From NCBI RefSeq assembly GCF_023630195.1, contig NZ_JALPKN010000003.1:1-38478 (forward strand): a DNA stretch of 38,478 nucleotides, in the 5' to 3' direction. Positions 7,586 through 15,451 of the stretch are shown piece after piece; position 1 is the stretch's first letter; every line of letters begins with the position of its first letter. Source of the stretch: Actinotalea sp. C106. Its GTDB lineage: Bacteria; Actinomycetota; Actinomycetes; Actinomycetales; Cellulomonadaceae. Made by a program: the position numbers and the translations under genes. The notes under the pieces are model-generated. The model saw only the letters and a list, made by a program, of their open reading frames with translations, was not told the origin of the DNA and did no database searches.

Positions 7586-8020
7586 ATGAAGACTAGATTG
7601 GGAAAGCGTGCGGCTGCAGCAGCAGCCTTGGCGCTCGGACTGGCTGTTGGAATCGGATCGCCGGCGAGTGCAGCGGTAGCACCGTGTCCGTCGGGCTACG
7701 CATGCGGTTGGGACTCGACGTCGTACTCAGGCACCTACTTCGCGTCGGCGCTCAACAAGACCAACTGGGGCAGGCAAGGATTCGGCAACCGTGCCGAGAG
7801 TGCTGCAGCGAACGGAGCCTCGTGCCAGTTCACCCGGTTCTACAAGAGCTGGAATATCGTCACCAATGACGTCTACGGTGACTACTTCACGCTCTACTCA
7901 CGCCAACTGCTCGGAAGCAACTACCAGGATCCGAATCTGTCGAACGGAGCTGGATACGACAGCGCCGGCGAAGGGTCCTACGCCAACACGCTAGAGGCAC
8001 ACTGGTTCACAGGCTGCTGA
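7586..8020 (+). CDS. secreted peptidase-inhibitor family I36 protein
   Basis: The 144-residue product starts with a classic Sec signal peptide: basic MKTRLGKR, then an Ala/Leu-rich core and the cleavage motif SPASAA near residue 29. The mature part begins CPSGYACGWDSTSYSGTYF, the hallmark of the I36 (SMI-like, beta/gamma-crystallin fold) inhibitors of Streptomyces. It continues with NRAESAAANG and several Cys that can pair (C33, C40, a mid-protein Cys and the C-terminal Cys). The likely role is an extracellular inhibitor of proteases, or a structural relative with another target. Ribosome site GGAAGGGG sits 6 bases before the ATG. A strong terminator follows. It faces the export-type operon and shares its lower GC. 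Confidence 0.75.
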   Translation: MKTRLGKRAAAAAALALGLAVGIGSPASAAVAPCPSGYACGWDSTSYSGTYFASALNKTNWGRQGFGNRAESAAANGASCQFTRFYKSWNIVTNDVYGDYFTLYSRQLLGSNYQDPNLSNGAGYDSAGEGSYANTLEAHWFTGC

Positions 8021-8023
8021 CAC

Positions 8024-8057
8024 AAGGGGGCCCCGAGCGAAATCTCGGGGCCCCCTC
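8024..8057. terminator. strong bidirectional terminator
   Basis: GGGGGCCCCGAG (8026-8037) pairs perfectly with CTCGGGGCCCCC (8044-8055) around the loop CGAAAT. AA precedes the stem and TCTTTCT follows, so it can act for both convergent genes. Confidence 0.85.
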
Positions 8058-8061
8058 TTTC

Positions 8062-9225
8062 TCAGTCCGAGCGAACCGCGAGGGCTGGCTGAATGCCCAT
8101 CGCACGGAAGGCGGGGTAGATCGTAGAGAGCAGCCCGACGACGGCACCGAGAGCGGGCCCAGCTATCATCCACTCGACGGCCAGAACGGGGGTCCACTGA
8201 TTGACGAGGGAGACGCCGACTATGGCGAACGTAGCGACCGCCGTGCCAGTAGCACCACCGAGCATTCCAATAACGGCTCCTTCCGCCAAGAATAGACCGG
8301 CAACAAACCCCCTTCCGGCACCGATCGCTCGTCTGACGCCAATCTCTGTGGTGCGGGCGAGCACGGACACAGTCATTGCATTGGCTATCAAGAGGACCGT
8401 GAGTGCCAATAGTAGCCCGCCAATCCATCCCGCCAAGCGCCCCAGTTGCGTTGAAACACCCATCCTGACAGAGGCAGGGTCGATAACCTGTGAGGAGTGG
8501 AGTCTTCCAGGCGCGTCAGGGCGAATCGCCACTCGTACGACTTGTGCTACATGGGCACCTGCGCCAACAGAAGTGCGAACGAGCATCTGTGCGTCCGCAT
8601 CACCCCCAGCGACGTCGACGGCCAAGGCATAGGGGAGTGCAACGAGGTTCGCCAACGCGTCCGAACCTGTGCAGGCAAAGCCGGCTACCGAGTACCGCGC
8701 ACCGTTGATCACCACGCTGTACCCGGCCGGGTTTGCCGAAAGCGGCACCCCGAGGGCTCTCGCCGCATCTCGGCCGAGATACACGACCGACTCATCGGTG
8801 TCGAGAACCCAACTTGCGGTCTCCTCTTCATCGGGACAGGACGCCCCTAGATAGCCTGAAGTCATTCCGACCAGCGCCAGATCAGCCTCGACTCGAGCGC
8901 CTCGCACTCGCGCACTGATGTCGAACTGGCCCGTCACATCGATCCGGCGGCCGGCAGCGACGACCGACTCCAGTGCGGCTACTCGAGCATCAGCGTCCTC
9001 GGGGAACGCGAGTCCCGTAACGTCGCCACCAGCCACAGGCTCAATCGTTACCAGGTCAATCGCCGTGGCTGCGAGGTCAGCGTCGACCTGCCGGGCAGCG
9101 GTGGTCGAGAATCCGATCGCTGATACGAGACTCCCGACCGAAAGAGCCACCGCTACAATCATCAGCGACGTCCGGATTCGGCGCGCGTGCAACTCAATCG
9201 CGACGTCGCTAAGGAGATCACGCAT
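8062..9225 (-). CDS. ABC transporter permease, MacB/FtsX type
   Basis: This is the membrane subunit of a MacB-like mechanotransmission ABC transporter. It has one N-terminal membrane helix (about residues 21-40, LMIVAVALSVGSLVSAIGF), an external domain of roughly 210 residues, then three helices around 270-375, including GWIGGLLLALTVLLIANAM and the FtsX signature ARTTEIGVRRAIGAGR. It ends in AFRAMGIQPALAVRSD, typical for the family. The length is 387 residues. The start at 9225 (MRDLLSDV) overlaps the ATPase stop (ATGCGTGA), and the longer frame to 9291 lies inside the ATPase gene. It acts with the ATPase and the PG-binding adaptor upstream. Such transporters move peptides, antibiotics or lipoproteins out of the membrane; the substrate is not known. 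Confidence 0.85.
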   Translation of the reverse strand: MRDLLSDVAIELHARRIRTSLMIVAVALSVGSLVSAIGFSTTAARQVDADLAATAIDLVTIEPVAGGDVTGLAFPEDADARVAALESVVAAGRRIDVTGQFDISARVRGARVEADLALVGMTSGYLGASCPDEEETASWVLDTDESVVYLGRDAARALGVPLSANPAGYSVVINGARYSVAGFACTGSDALANLVALPYALAVDVAGGDADAQMLVRTSVGAGAHVAQVVRVAIRPDAPGRLHSSQVIDPASVRMGVSTQLGRLAGWIGGLLLALTVLLIANAMTVSVLARTTEIGVRRAIGAGRGFVAGLFLAEGAVIGMLGGATGTAVATFAIVGVSLVNQWTPVLAVEWMIAGPALGAVVGLLSTIYPAFRAMGIQPALAVRSD

Positions 9226-9895
9226 TCTCGGGTTCCAGCCTTCCGTCGGAGAGGCGCAGAACTCGATCAGCCCACGTCGCGATTCGACCATCGTGCGTGA
9301 TCACGACGACGCCGACTCCCCTGGAAGCCTGGGCGTCGAAGAGTTCAAGTATGGCATCCGCACTCTCGGGATCAAGGTTGCCGGTAGGCTCATCCGCGAG
9401 AATAAGAGCGGGTTGAGTAATGGTCGCTCTAGCGATCGCGACCCTCTGCTTCTCGCCGCCCGATAGGAGCCGGCCAAGCGAGCTCGCCCGGTGCGATAGT
9501 TGGACCCGTTCAAGTGCTTCGTTGCAGAGTCGCGCTCGGTCAACGCGAGGGACACGGTTGACCGACAGTCGGATTTCGAGGTTCTCCACAACAGTTCTGT
9601 GACCAAGCACGTGCGACTCTTGGAAAACGAATCCCATCGCGTCTGCGCGCAATCGATCTCGCTGTCGCTCGCTTAGCGCGCTCGGATCTCTTCCCATTAC
9701 CTTGACGTGCCCGCTGGTCGGTGCGTCCAGGATGCCTAGCAGGTTGAGCAGAGTGGACTTACCCGAACCGGACCTACCAATCACTGCAACGCGCTCCCCG
9801 GCACGCACTTCCAAACTGACGGCCGAGAGTGCTTCGACTGGGGGCAGTGACGGGTATGTGCGACTCAGCCCTACAGCCTCGAGGAGCATGCTCAT
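9218..9895 (-). CDS. ABC transporter ATP-binding protein, MacB/LolD type
   Basis: This 225-residue cytoplasmic ATPase drives the permease encoded just downstream. All motifs are intact: Walker A GRSGSGKST (about 39-47), Q-loop FQESHVLG, signature LSGGEKQR, Walker B ALILADEPTGNLD and H-loop VITHD. The length and the LLNLLGILDAPTSGHV segment place it in the MacB/LolD subfamily. Its ATG (9895) overlaps the adaptor stop by four bases (ATGA) and its end overlaps the permease start, so the three are one translational unit. Confidence 0.9.
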   Translation of the reverse strand: MSMLLEAVGLSRTYPSLPPVEALSAVSLEVRAGERVAVIGRSGSGKSTLLNLLGILDAPTSGHVKVMGRDPSALSERQRDRLRADAMGFVFQESHVLGHRTVVENLEIRLSVNRVPRVDRARLCNEALERVQLSHRASSLGRLLSGGEKQRVAIARATITQPALILADEPTGNLDPESADAILELFDAQASRGVGVVVITHDGRIATWADRVLRLSDGRLEPENA

Positions 9896-11193
9896 GACCC
9901 AGCGACCAGGACTTCGTCGCCCGCGGACAGCCTCTCGGAATCCACGATTGCGCTCCCGTCTACCGTGACCGATATCTCCACAGGGACGCGTGTTCGATCT
10001 TCACCGGAGGTGACGAAGACATAGTATCCCGAAGTATCCTCTCGGATGGCAACGAGCGGAACTACAGTGCCATAGACACTCGTCTCAGCATCTGATGGCC
10101 GGATCCGCACTTGCGCGCCGTCACTAAATGAAGCGGTGTCAGTGAAAGCTAGAGTCATGTCATAGCCCGCAGGCCGATCTGCGGTGCCCGGACTGAACTC
10201 GCCGACGTCTTTGACCACCAACTCCGAACTCTCGGACGAGCCGGTGCCTTCCACGGCCAGCACCTGGGATCCAACTGGGAACGAGTCAAACTGCTCCACG
10301 GTGATCCGGCTGGTTACGGTAGGGGTACCCGTACGGATGGTCGCGAGCGGTTCCTCCCCTCCCAGTATTGCACCCACGGCCGCAACATCTTGGACCTCGA
10401 CTCCTTCGCTTGGGACCACCAGAACCTCTGCAGCTGGCAATGGGACGGCCGCCGCCAGTAGCGCTTCTCCGAGACCCTTCTGGGCTTTCACGATGGATTC
10501 CCTCAATGGGGATAATGCGGTTCCGGCCTCGCCCTCACCTGCAGGGGCTTCTGACGTCTCAGCGTCCGCGAAGGCTTGCCGGGCCGCCGCAAGCGACTCC
10601 GAAGCTGCGTCCACAAGCTCGGCGGACTCTGCCGCTGCGGGGGGCGGGACGAGCCCCAGGCTCTTGTAATAGTCGGCTACGCCTTGAGCCGTCTGTGCTC
10701 CATAGATCCCGTCGAGCGCCCCGTCGTAGACGCCAGCATGGGACAGCACGTCCTGTACAGCTCTAACGTCCTCTCCGATGGCGCCCGGCGTCAGATCTCT
10801 ATACATGGGATACGGAAGAGGCCACGCCACGAGCGGCCGGCCGGACACGTGTGCGAGCACTTCCCCCGGGCCTAACGTCTCGCCTACAGCACGTCCCACC
10901 TCGGTGACAACCATTCGATCGGTGCTCCCGGTTGGGATCACCGGGACGCTCGTACCAAGATGGACGACCCCAGCCACCTCGACCATGGGCAAGGAGAGGC
11001 TTTGCTCGACCACTGTTGCGCTCACGTCAGGGGTTCGAGCGTTCTCAACGGCTTCCTCCCACGGTGATTGGATAGTCGAGCCCAGCGCGAAGGCGGCACC
11101 TGTCGCGACCGCGGTCCCCAAAGCCCAGATCGAGAGCCATCTCGATCGCCTTGCGGGACTCTGCACAGAAGTTTCAGCGAGATCGTTCGTCAC
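9892..11193 (-). CDS. membrane-anchored adaptor with peptidoglycan-binding domain (HlyD/MacA-like)
   Basis: The protein of 433 residues has one N-terminal membrane helix (LSIWALGTAVATGAAFALG), a PG_binding_1 domain near residues 130-165 (LTPGAIGEDVRAVQDVL, VYDGALDGIYGAQT) and a helical arm rich in Ala/Glu. Beta-rich lipoyl/barrel-like segments typical of HlyD/MacA adaptors follow (RITVEQFDSFPVGSQV, VPVEISVTVDGSAIV). It probably links the ABC pump to the cell wall. GTG 11193 is chosen because AAGGGG lies 9-14 bases upstream and the lipoprotein stop is 7 bases away; a TTG at 11220 is less likely. Genes of this type often stand next to MacB-like pumps for bacteriocins or lipopeptides in actinomycetes. 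Confidence 0.8.
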   Translation of the reverse strand: MTNDLAETSVQSPARRSRWLSIWALGTAVATGAAFALGSTIQSPWEEAVENARTPDVSATVVEQSLSLPMVEVAGVVHLGTSVPVIPTGSTDRMVVTEVGRAVGETLGPGEVLAHVSGRPLVAWPLPYPMYRDLTPGAIGEDVRAVQDVLSHAGVYDGALDGIYGAQTAQGVADYYKSLGLVPPPAAAESAELVDAASESLAAARQAFADAETSEAPAGEGEAGTALSPLRESIVKAQKGLGEALLAAAVPLPAAEVLVVPSEGVEVQDVAAVGAILGGEEPLATIRTGTPTVTSRITVEQFDSFPVGSQVLAVEGTGSSESSELVVKDVGEFSPGTADRPAGYDMTLAFTDTASFSDGAQVRIRPSDAETSVYGTVVPLVAIREDTSGYYVFVTSGEDRTRVPVEISVTVDGSAIVDSERLSAGDEVLVAGS

Positions 11194-11200
11194 CGGCTCT

Positions 11201-12097
11201 CTACCCCTTCGCGCCCGCAACTAGATCGTTCGACATCTCCAGCGCCTCGTCGATTCGATCTCTTTGAGCAACGAGTTCGTTCGCATACTCAGCAATGATC
11301 GGTGCTTGCAGTTGTGCATGCCGGTCGGCGACCCTTTGCGTGAAGTCCATCTGGGTCTTGCAGTCAACCACCTCTAGCGCAAGCCTGATCTGCCCCTCGC
11401 TGATCTGCGAGGCGTCCGCTCCGACGGGCAGCCACGGCTGCGCACTATTTGATGGGCTCAGGCCGCTCTCCTCGTAGCAATCGTATAGTTCTGACAGGAT
11501 CTCCTGGATCTGAGCATCTTCCAGAACTGCAGCTTCGACAGCGGCAAGCTCGGCCATCCAGGGGCCCTGGAGGTGTAGCGCTGCGACCAGATCCTGCACC
11601 GTGGCATCAGTGGCGTTGCACTCGTCGATCACCTTCCAGTCCTGCTCACTCAAATCACCGTTGGGCGTCGCCGCGGACGTATTGTCACTTGTCCCGTTGA
11701 TAATCCCGTTGGCGGCGAGATCGGCCTCGGTCATCGGCATCACAAATCCAAAGCTGTTGGCCTGCGTGGTCGTCCACGGACCGAAGTACGTCTCGGATCG
11801 GTAGACCGGGTCGCTCGCAGATTCCGGTGGCGCAAAGGTGACGCCTCTTTCTTCAGCGCAGGCTGCGACGGCGTAGGCGGTCGCGTGAGCCAGGTCCATC
11901 TCTTCAAGCTGGTCGTACTTGAGCCGGTCCGCCGGAAGGATCACGGCGCCGGTCTGCGGATCAAGCTCGGCCCGGACACTGATACCCGCAACAACGTCCT
12001 CGCTCAGCGCTGGCTCATCGACTTGCGGACTAGCACATCCCGCCACGAGCAATGCGCCAAGGATCGCTAGGTATCCCGGGGTAGTCTTGTGGCTCAT
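11201..12097 (-). CDS. lipoprotein of the export module
   Basis: A type II signal peptide ends in the lipobox LLVAGC, with C21 as the lipidated residue, so the 298-residue product is anchored outside the membrane. The mature part is helical, acidic and Trp/Cys-containing (AVAACAEERGVTF, DWKVIDECNAT, ELYDCYEESG, EVVDCKTQMDF). Paired cysteines spaced along helices suggest disulfides. I do not recognise a named family, but small lipoproteins of this kind accompany PG-binding adaptor/ABC trios in actinomycetes. AGGAAG stands 5 bases before the ATG. It is the first of four tightly packed genes and is separated by 124 bp from the GntR gene. A chaperone or substrate-capture role for the pump is inference. 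Confidence 0.75.
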   Translation of the reverse strand: MSHKTTPGYLAILGALLVAGCASPQVDEPALSEDVVAGISVRAELDPQTGAVILPADRLKYDQLEEMDLAHATAYAVAACAEERGVTFAPPESASDPVYRSETYFGPWTTTQANSFGFVMPMTEADLAANGIINGTSDNTSAATPNGDLSEQDWKVIDECNATDATVQDLVAALHLQGPWMAELAAVEAAVLEDAQIQEILSELYDCYEESGLSPSNSAQPWLPVGADASQISEGQIRLALEVVDCKTQMDFTQRVADRHAQLQAPIIAEYANELVAQRDRIDEALEMSNDLVAGAKG

Positions 12098-12131
12098 ATC
12101 TTCCTACCTTCCACAAATGTCGGTTGAAGTC

Positions 12132-12147
12132 GGCGTGGCTTCACGCC
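12132..12147. promoter_or_regulatory. short hairpin between the GntR and lipoprotein genes
   Basis: GGCGTG (12132-12137) pairs with CACGCC (12142-12147) around GCTT in the only gap of the operon (12098-12221). It may lower read-through from the regulator genes into the export genes. Weak evidence. Confidence 0.3.
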
Positions 12148-12221
12148 CGTGGGGAATGTTGGTCGAGGCAACTTTTGTCGCAGTCGCAAAGGACCCGGCC
12201 AGGCCGCATAGTTGCGGCGCG

Positions 12222-12599
12222 CTAGTGGGAGGCCAGCGGAGCTGTAGACGATAGGAGCGCTGAGCGGACAAGGTCCATTACGTCCGCGTCATTTATACCC
12301 TCGCTACGGGCGGTGGAGACAAGCTCTTTCGCGATCTCCTGGGCTCTTCCGGGTGCACGGTCCGGTACGGAGACCACTGTCCCAACACGACGACGGCTCA
12401 CTACCTGACCTGCCGACTCCAGTTCACGGTACGCACGAGCGACGGTCCCCGGTGCTATCCCCAGGTCCGATGCGAGAATGCGTACGGTGGGCAATCTGTC
12501 ACCCTGGTGCAGGGATCCTGCCGTCACATGTGCAGCGATTTGGGAGCGGATCTGCTCATACTGCGGAACCGAGGAAGCGATATCCACCGTGATCTTCAT
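12222..12599 (-). CDS. GntR-family regulator, YtrA subfamily
   Basis: The 125-residue protein has the N-terminal winged helix of GntR regulators (PQYEQIRSQIAAHVTAGSL, GDRLPTVRILASDLGIAPGTVARAYRELE, quoted as two known segments in part) and only a short helical C-terminus. This is the size of the YtrA subgroup that controls ABC transporter operons in Gram-positives. YtrA-type proteins act as repressors, often released by cell-envelope antibiotics. The start overlaps the stop of the membrane-protein gene upstream (ATGA), and the ABC module lies downstream, so autoregulation of the whole operon is the natural reading. Candidate operator sequence is the 22-bp tandem repeat at 13690-13735. Confidence 0.85.
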   Translation of the reverse strand: MKITVDIASSVPQYEQIRSQIAAHVTAGSLHQGDRLPTVRILASDLGIAPGTVARAYRELESAGQVVSRRRVGTVVSVPDRAPGRAQEIAKELVSTARSEGINDADVMDLVRSALLSSTAPLASH

Positions 12600-13540
12600 C
12601 TTGCCACGACTTGCTTCTCCAAGGACGACCTAGTCCGCATACGGTGCACAAGTTGCAGCAGCGAGAGCGCGGACGCGCAGAGTGCAACGCCGACCGCTGC
12701 GACCAGCAGGCCCGCGCCGATATGTTGGTTCGACAGCGGGCTCGCCGGTCCCTCTTGCGCCGCGCGTCCTACAGCCAAGTGCACCCAGCCGGCCGCGACA
12801 AGGATGCCAGCGGTTCCAAGGGCCAGAACGAACTGCGTTCCCTGCACGATGTGGGCCGCCGAGCGACGGCGTAGATGCATGTCCCACTCGCGGCTCACGC
12901 CGGGGACTGCTGGGCGGAGGGCCACGAGTCTAAGCACCGCTTCGGTGGCGATGACAACCCCGACCGTAGCGATACCCATGGGTATCCCGTAGTACCAGCC
13001 TGGGTAGGGCCCGGCGAGCCCGAGCTCGTTGCCATCGCGCACGAGGGTTCGGGGCCCATCGGCCACGAGCCCGAAGGCAAGTAGGGCTGCCAGGCTGAAA
13101 CCGCCCCATATGTGCACCAGACGCCGGAGAGGCATTGGGGCCACGTCAGCGACTGACCGGCGAACCAACTCAGCGTCGCGCCGAGCACCTGTCTGCCTCG
13201 GCCAGGTCAGCTGACCTACAGCCTGGACGAGAAGGAGTGACATTGCTGCAAGGGCCGGGAGAAGCGACAGTATGCGCCCGTCACTAGGCATCACGCCGAG
13301 GAAGAATCCCCCAAAAATCCAACTGAGGATCAAGAGCAGGAGTGCGACACCGAGCACTGAGGCTAGCGTTGCATGCCGGTTGGCTCGCATGGCCGCTTGC
13401 GACGCCACCGGTGTTCGACTTGCGTCCCAGAGGAGCAGCACTAGGACACCGACGAGGACAACGACGACGGACGTCAGGTAGGCGGCCAGCTGGGGTGCGG
13501 GCAGACAACCGGCTAGGCAGATGGCTTGTCCTCGGGTCAC
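12596..13540 (-). CDS. seven-helix membrane protein of the export/immunity operon
   Basis: No family is recognised. The 314-residue product has seven probable membrane helices, for example LTSVVVVLVGVLVLLLW (1), VALLLLILSWIFGGFFLG (2), ALAAMSLLLVQAVGQL (3), and GAGLLVAAVGVALCASALSL (7). A basic loop (TWPRQTGARRDAELVRR) separates helices 3 and 4. GTG 13540 is preferred because AGAGAGG lies 8 bases upstream; the frame is open to 13576. The gene is first in the operon and coupled to the GntR regulator. YtrA-type loci often carry such a membrane protein beside the pump, so a sensor, permease partner or immunity role is possible but unproven. Confidence 0.7.
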   Translation of the reverse strand: MTRGQAICLAGCLPAPQLAAYLTSVVVVLVGVLVLLLWDASRTPVASQAAMRANRHATLASVLGVALLLLILSWIFGGFFLGVMPSDGRILSLLPALAAMSLLLVQAVGQLTWPRQTGARRDAELVRRSVADVAPMPLRRLVHIWGGFSLAALLAFGLVADGPRTLVRDGNELGLAGPYPGWYYGIPMGIATVGVVIATEAVLRLVALRPAVPGVSREWDMHLRRRSAAHIVQGTQFVLALGTAGILVAAGWVHLAVGRAAQEGPASPLSNQHIGAGLLVAAVGVALCASALSLLQLVHRMRTRSSLEKQVVAR

Positions 13541-13689
13541 AACACTCACCTCTCTTTGACCATGCACAATGAACAATGCCTGGGTGCCCGACCGCTCGTC
13601 AAGACCTGGCGCCGACCGGTCCCCAGCGACGGCACGGCGGTCGAAGGCGGTGTCGCCCGAGCGGACTGGGGTCCCGAGGGGTCTGCTGC

Positions 13690-13735
13690 ACGAGTACGTG
13701 ACACGGACCTTGTACGAGTACGTGACACGGACCTT
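13690..13735. repeat. 22-bp tandem direct repeat, period 24
   Basis: ACGAGTACGTGACACGGACC plus TT occurs at 13690-13711 and again, identical, at 13714-13735. It lies 150-195 bases upstream of the operon start (13540) on one side and just before an IS OrfA remnant on the other. It could be a double operator for the GntR regulator or a duplicated IS end. Confidence 0.7.
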
Positions 13736-13796
13736 TTGGGGACGTGTTCGCTGCTGGACGGGTGTTCCCGATGCCTAGGCCCCACCCTTAGGAGTG

Positions 13797-14043
13797 CCAC
13801 GACGACGTCGTGGCGATCGCGCGCCGCGGCGCGGCCCCGAGCGCGAGGGACTTCGGCATTTCCGCCTCGTGCTTGCGCAACTGGATGCGCGCCGCGGACG
13901 TGGCCCACGGCAACCGTCCCGGACTGAGCGCCAGCTAGTCGGCCAAGCTGCGCGAGCTGCGACGCCGCAAGCGGCTGCTCGAGCAGGAGGGCGAGGTCAT
14001 GCGCCGCGCAGTGGCCTACCTGCGCCAGGCGCTGGAGCGCTAG
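13797..14043 (+). pseudogene. IS3-type OrfA remnant with in-frame stop
   Basis: One frame reads DDVVAIARRGAAPSARDFGI, SASCLRNWMRAADVAHGNRPGLSAS, then a TAG at about 13936, then SAKLRELRRRKRLLEQEGEV and MRRAVAYLRQALER. (Each stretch is given as a short part of one continuous frame.) This is the HTH and leucine-zipper layout of IS3-family OrfA, but of a different subgroup from the element at 48-347. The start of the gene and all of OrfB are missing. It is a dead fragment between the export operon and the next accessory genes. Confidence 0.7.
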
Positions 14044-14096
14044 GCCAGACGGGTCACCTACGTGCGCAACGAAGACCAGTCCGGACGGTCCAGGTC

Positions 14097-14276
14097 ATGA
14101 ACAGCGCAAAGAACACCCCAGCCCCTGCCCCTACCACCCCGTTCGCCACGAAGGCCCTCGCCATCACGGGTGCCGTGACCGGTGCCGCGTCCGCCCTGCG
14201 GCCCCTGACCGCCGAGCTCGCGGGCTGGGTGCCCGAACTCGACGCCCTCATCGAAGCCATCAAAGCCCTCGGCTGA
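14097..14276 (+). CDS. small hydrophobic protein (59 aa)
   Basis: I do not recognise it. ATG 14097 opens 59 residues: a Pro/Ala-rich start, an Ala/Gly/Thr-rich helix (ALAITGAVTGAASALRPL) that could touch a membrane, and a tail LDALIEAIKALG with amphipathic character. CCAGG stands 3-7 bases before the ATG, only a modest ribosome site. Size and make-up resemble small phage or toxin-like membrane peptides, but nothing else supports that. Confidence 0.4.
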   Translation: MNSAKNTPAPAPTTPFATKALAITGAVTGAASALRPLTAELAGWVPELDALIEAIKALG

Positions 14277-14325
14277 TGGCGAAACACCACCCGCCCCTGG
14301 GCACTCACCACCCGGGGCCGGTGGG

Positions 14326-14350
14326 TTGTACCATCTGGTGGTCTATACAA
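14326..14350. promoter_or_regulatory. palindromic promoter-like site with HutC/DasR-like core
   Basis: TTGTA (14326-14330) and TACAA (14346-14350) are inverse arms around TGGTCTATAC, which resembles the TGGTCTAGACCA core bound by GntR/HutC regulators. TATACA (14344-14349) could be a -10 box, and AAGGAGG (14373-14379) follows. A regulated promoter for the now decayed gene downstream is the best reading. Confidence 0.4.
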
Positions 14351-14386
14351 CGATGCTCGTTTCCTGCATTGGAAGGAGGCCCCCGT

Positions 14387-14870
14387 GTGCCGTCCTGGAA
14401 GTTAGCCCGGCTCCCCCGCACGCCGCCGGTGCGATGGTCACCACGGCCGCCGTCGCGGCGGGTCCACCAACGTGGCACGAAAGGAGCAGCGGTGCCGTGA
14501 CCGGGCGATCGCGCGCCTCACCGCCCGCAACCCGAGGTGGCTGCGGTCTTCGGGGTGCTGACCCCGCGTACTGGCGCGAAGTGATGCGCGATGGTGACGG
14601 AGTTCTCGCCGGCACGCGGGCAAGGCGCGGCAACGAACGAGTCGAGTACCTCGCAGGCACCGATGACGTGACCACCGTCCGTCTGGGCCTCGCCGACAAG
14701 CAGCCTGAGGTGCGTGCCGGCAGCTGCTTACCCACTCGCAGAGCAGGCCCGCGTGCCCCACGACGGGATCACCACGGCGCTACGGGCGCACCTCGACGCC
14801 CCCACCCCTGTCACCAGAGCAGGAGGCGCGGTGGCGCGCGCACTACGGGACGTTGCTGGTCGTGCCAGGA
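14387..14870 (+). pseudogene. decayed gene with multiple frameshifts (HEAT-like, related to 16575-17285?)
   Basis: A strong ribosome site (AAGGAGG, 14373-14379) leads into frames that stop quickly: GTG 14385 stops after six codons and GTG 14387 after 37. Further on, coding-like stretches switch frame: DDVTTVRLGLADKQPEVRA ends at about 14715, AAAYPLAEQARVPHDGITTA continues one base later, and SPEQEARWRAHYGTLL appears in the third frame near 14815. Joined, these resemble the intact gene at 16575, which has DPTVIDAALHDHRPEVRDAAA and PARARWRAQIAGYRARL. At least two frameshifts make this a pseudogene unless the sequence contains errors. Confidence 0.45.
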
Positions 14871-14881
14871 GCCAGTTCCTC

Positions 14882-15220
14882 ATGGACCGTCGGCGGCCGG
14901 TCCATGCGTGGGAGGTCGCGCACAGGCGCACCGAGCACCGCGAGTCCACGGCGTGGTGGCCGGCGAAGGCCGCGATCGGGGTCCTTGCCGGCGCGATCCC
15001 CCAGTCGCAGGTGCCGGTCGCCGCACCGGGGTGGCGCCTCGGGTGGAAGTGGCAGGCCGAGATCACCGCCGACGCTGGTGCGGTCGACGTTGCCCTCGCT
15101 TTGGACCTCGCGGCCAGGTGGAACGCCCGTGAGGCATACCCCCGGGTCCGAGCCATCCCCCGCCCCGACGGCAACGTCGTTCTCGAGCCCACCCGCGTCG
15201 CGCCCAGTGAGCCTCCGTAG
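14882..15220 (+). CDS. hypothetical protein (112 aa)
   Basis: No family recognised. ATG 14882 is preceded by AGGAG about 10 bases upstream. The product begins MDRRRPVHAWEVAHRRTEH and contains GWRLGWKWQAEITADAG and AVDVALALDLAARWNAREAY, with a normal coding pattern at third positions. The frame is open further upstream through the decayed gene, so this could instead be the 3' part of that gene. It is followed after nine bases by another short plus-strand frame. Confidence 0.4.
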   Translation: MDRRRPVHAWEVAHRRTEHRESTAWWPAKAAIGVLAGAIPQSQVPVAAPGWRLGWKWQAEITADAGAVDVALALDLAARWNAREAYPRVRAIPRPDGNVVLEPTRVAPSEPP

Positions 15221-15229
15221 TCACAGATC

Positions 15230-15340
15230 GTGGACCTGCGCGGGGTGACCGACGCGGCCGAAGCACGAGCGAAGTTCAAGAAGGCCGCTGAGCCTCTGCG
15301 TCGTGCCTACTTCTTAGCGGACGCCGGGTTGGTCGGGGGT
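15230..15340 (+). pseudogene. possible truncated plus-strand gene
   Basis: A GTG nine bases after the previous stop begins MDLRGVTDAAEARAKF and KKAAEPLRRAYFLADAGL, which looks like real helical protein. After about residue 35 the frame turns Gly/Leu-rich and overlaps small minus-strand genes that have better support. I read it as a gene cut by a rearrangement near 15330. Confidence 0.25.
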
Positions 15341-15451
15341 GGCGAGCTCGGCCCAGGCTTTGCGACCGTCGCGACCGGCGCAGGTCGCCTCCCGGCCGTC
15401 TGCAACTTGCTCCGGTCCGGCACCATCGTGATCTTGTCGTTCCCGCTCATT
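15284..15451 (-). CDS. small basic hypothetical protein (55 aa), third gene of the DUF6338-type operon
   Basis: The ATG at 15451 shares its A with the TAA of the gene before it (TAATG), so translation is coupled. The product begins MSGNDKITMVPDRSKLQTGG and then becomes arginine-rich (LRRSRRSQSLGRARHPR). The arginine-rich part may be the result of a frameshift or a truncation, since it faces the plus-strand fragment at 15230. No family recognised. Confidence 0.35.
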
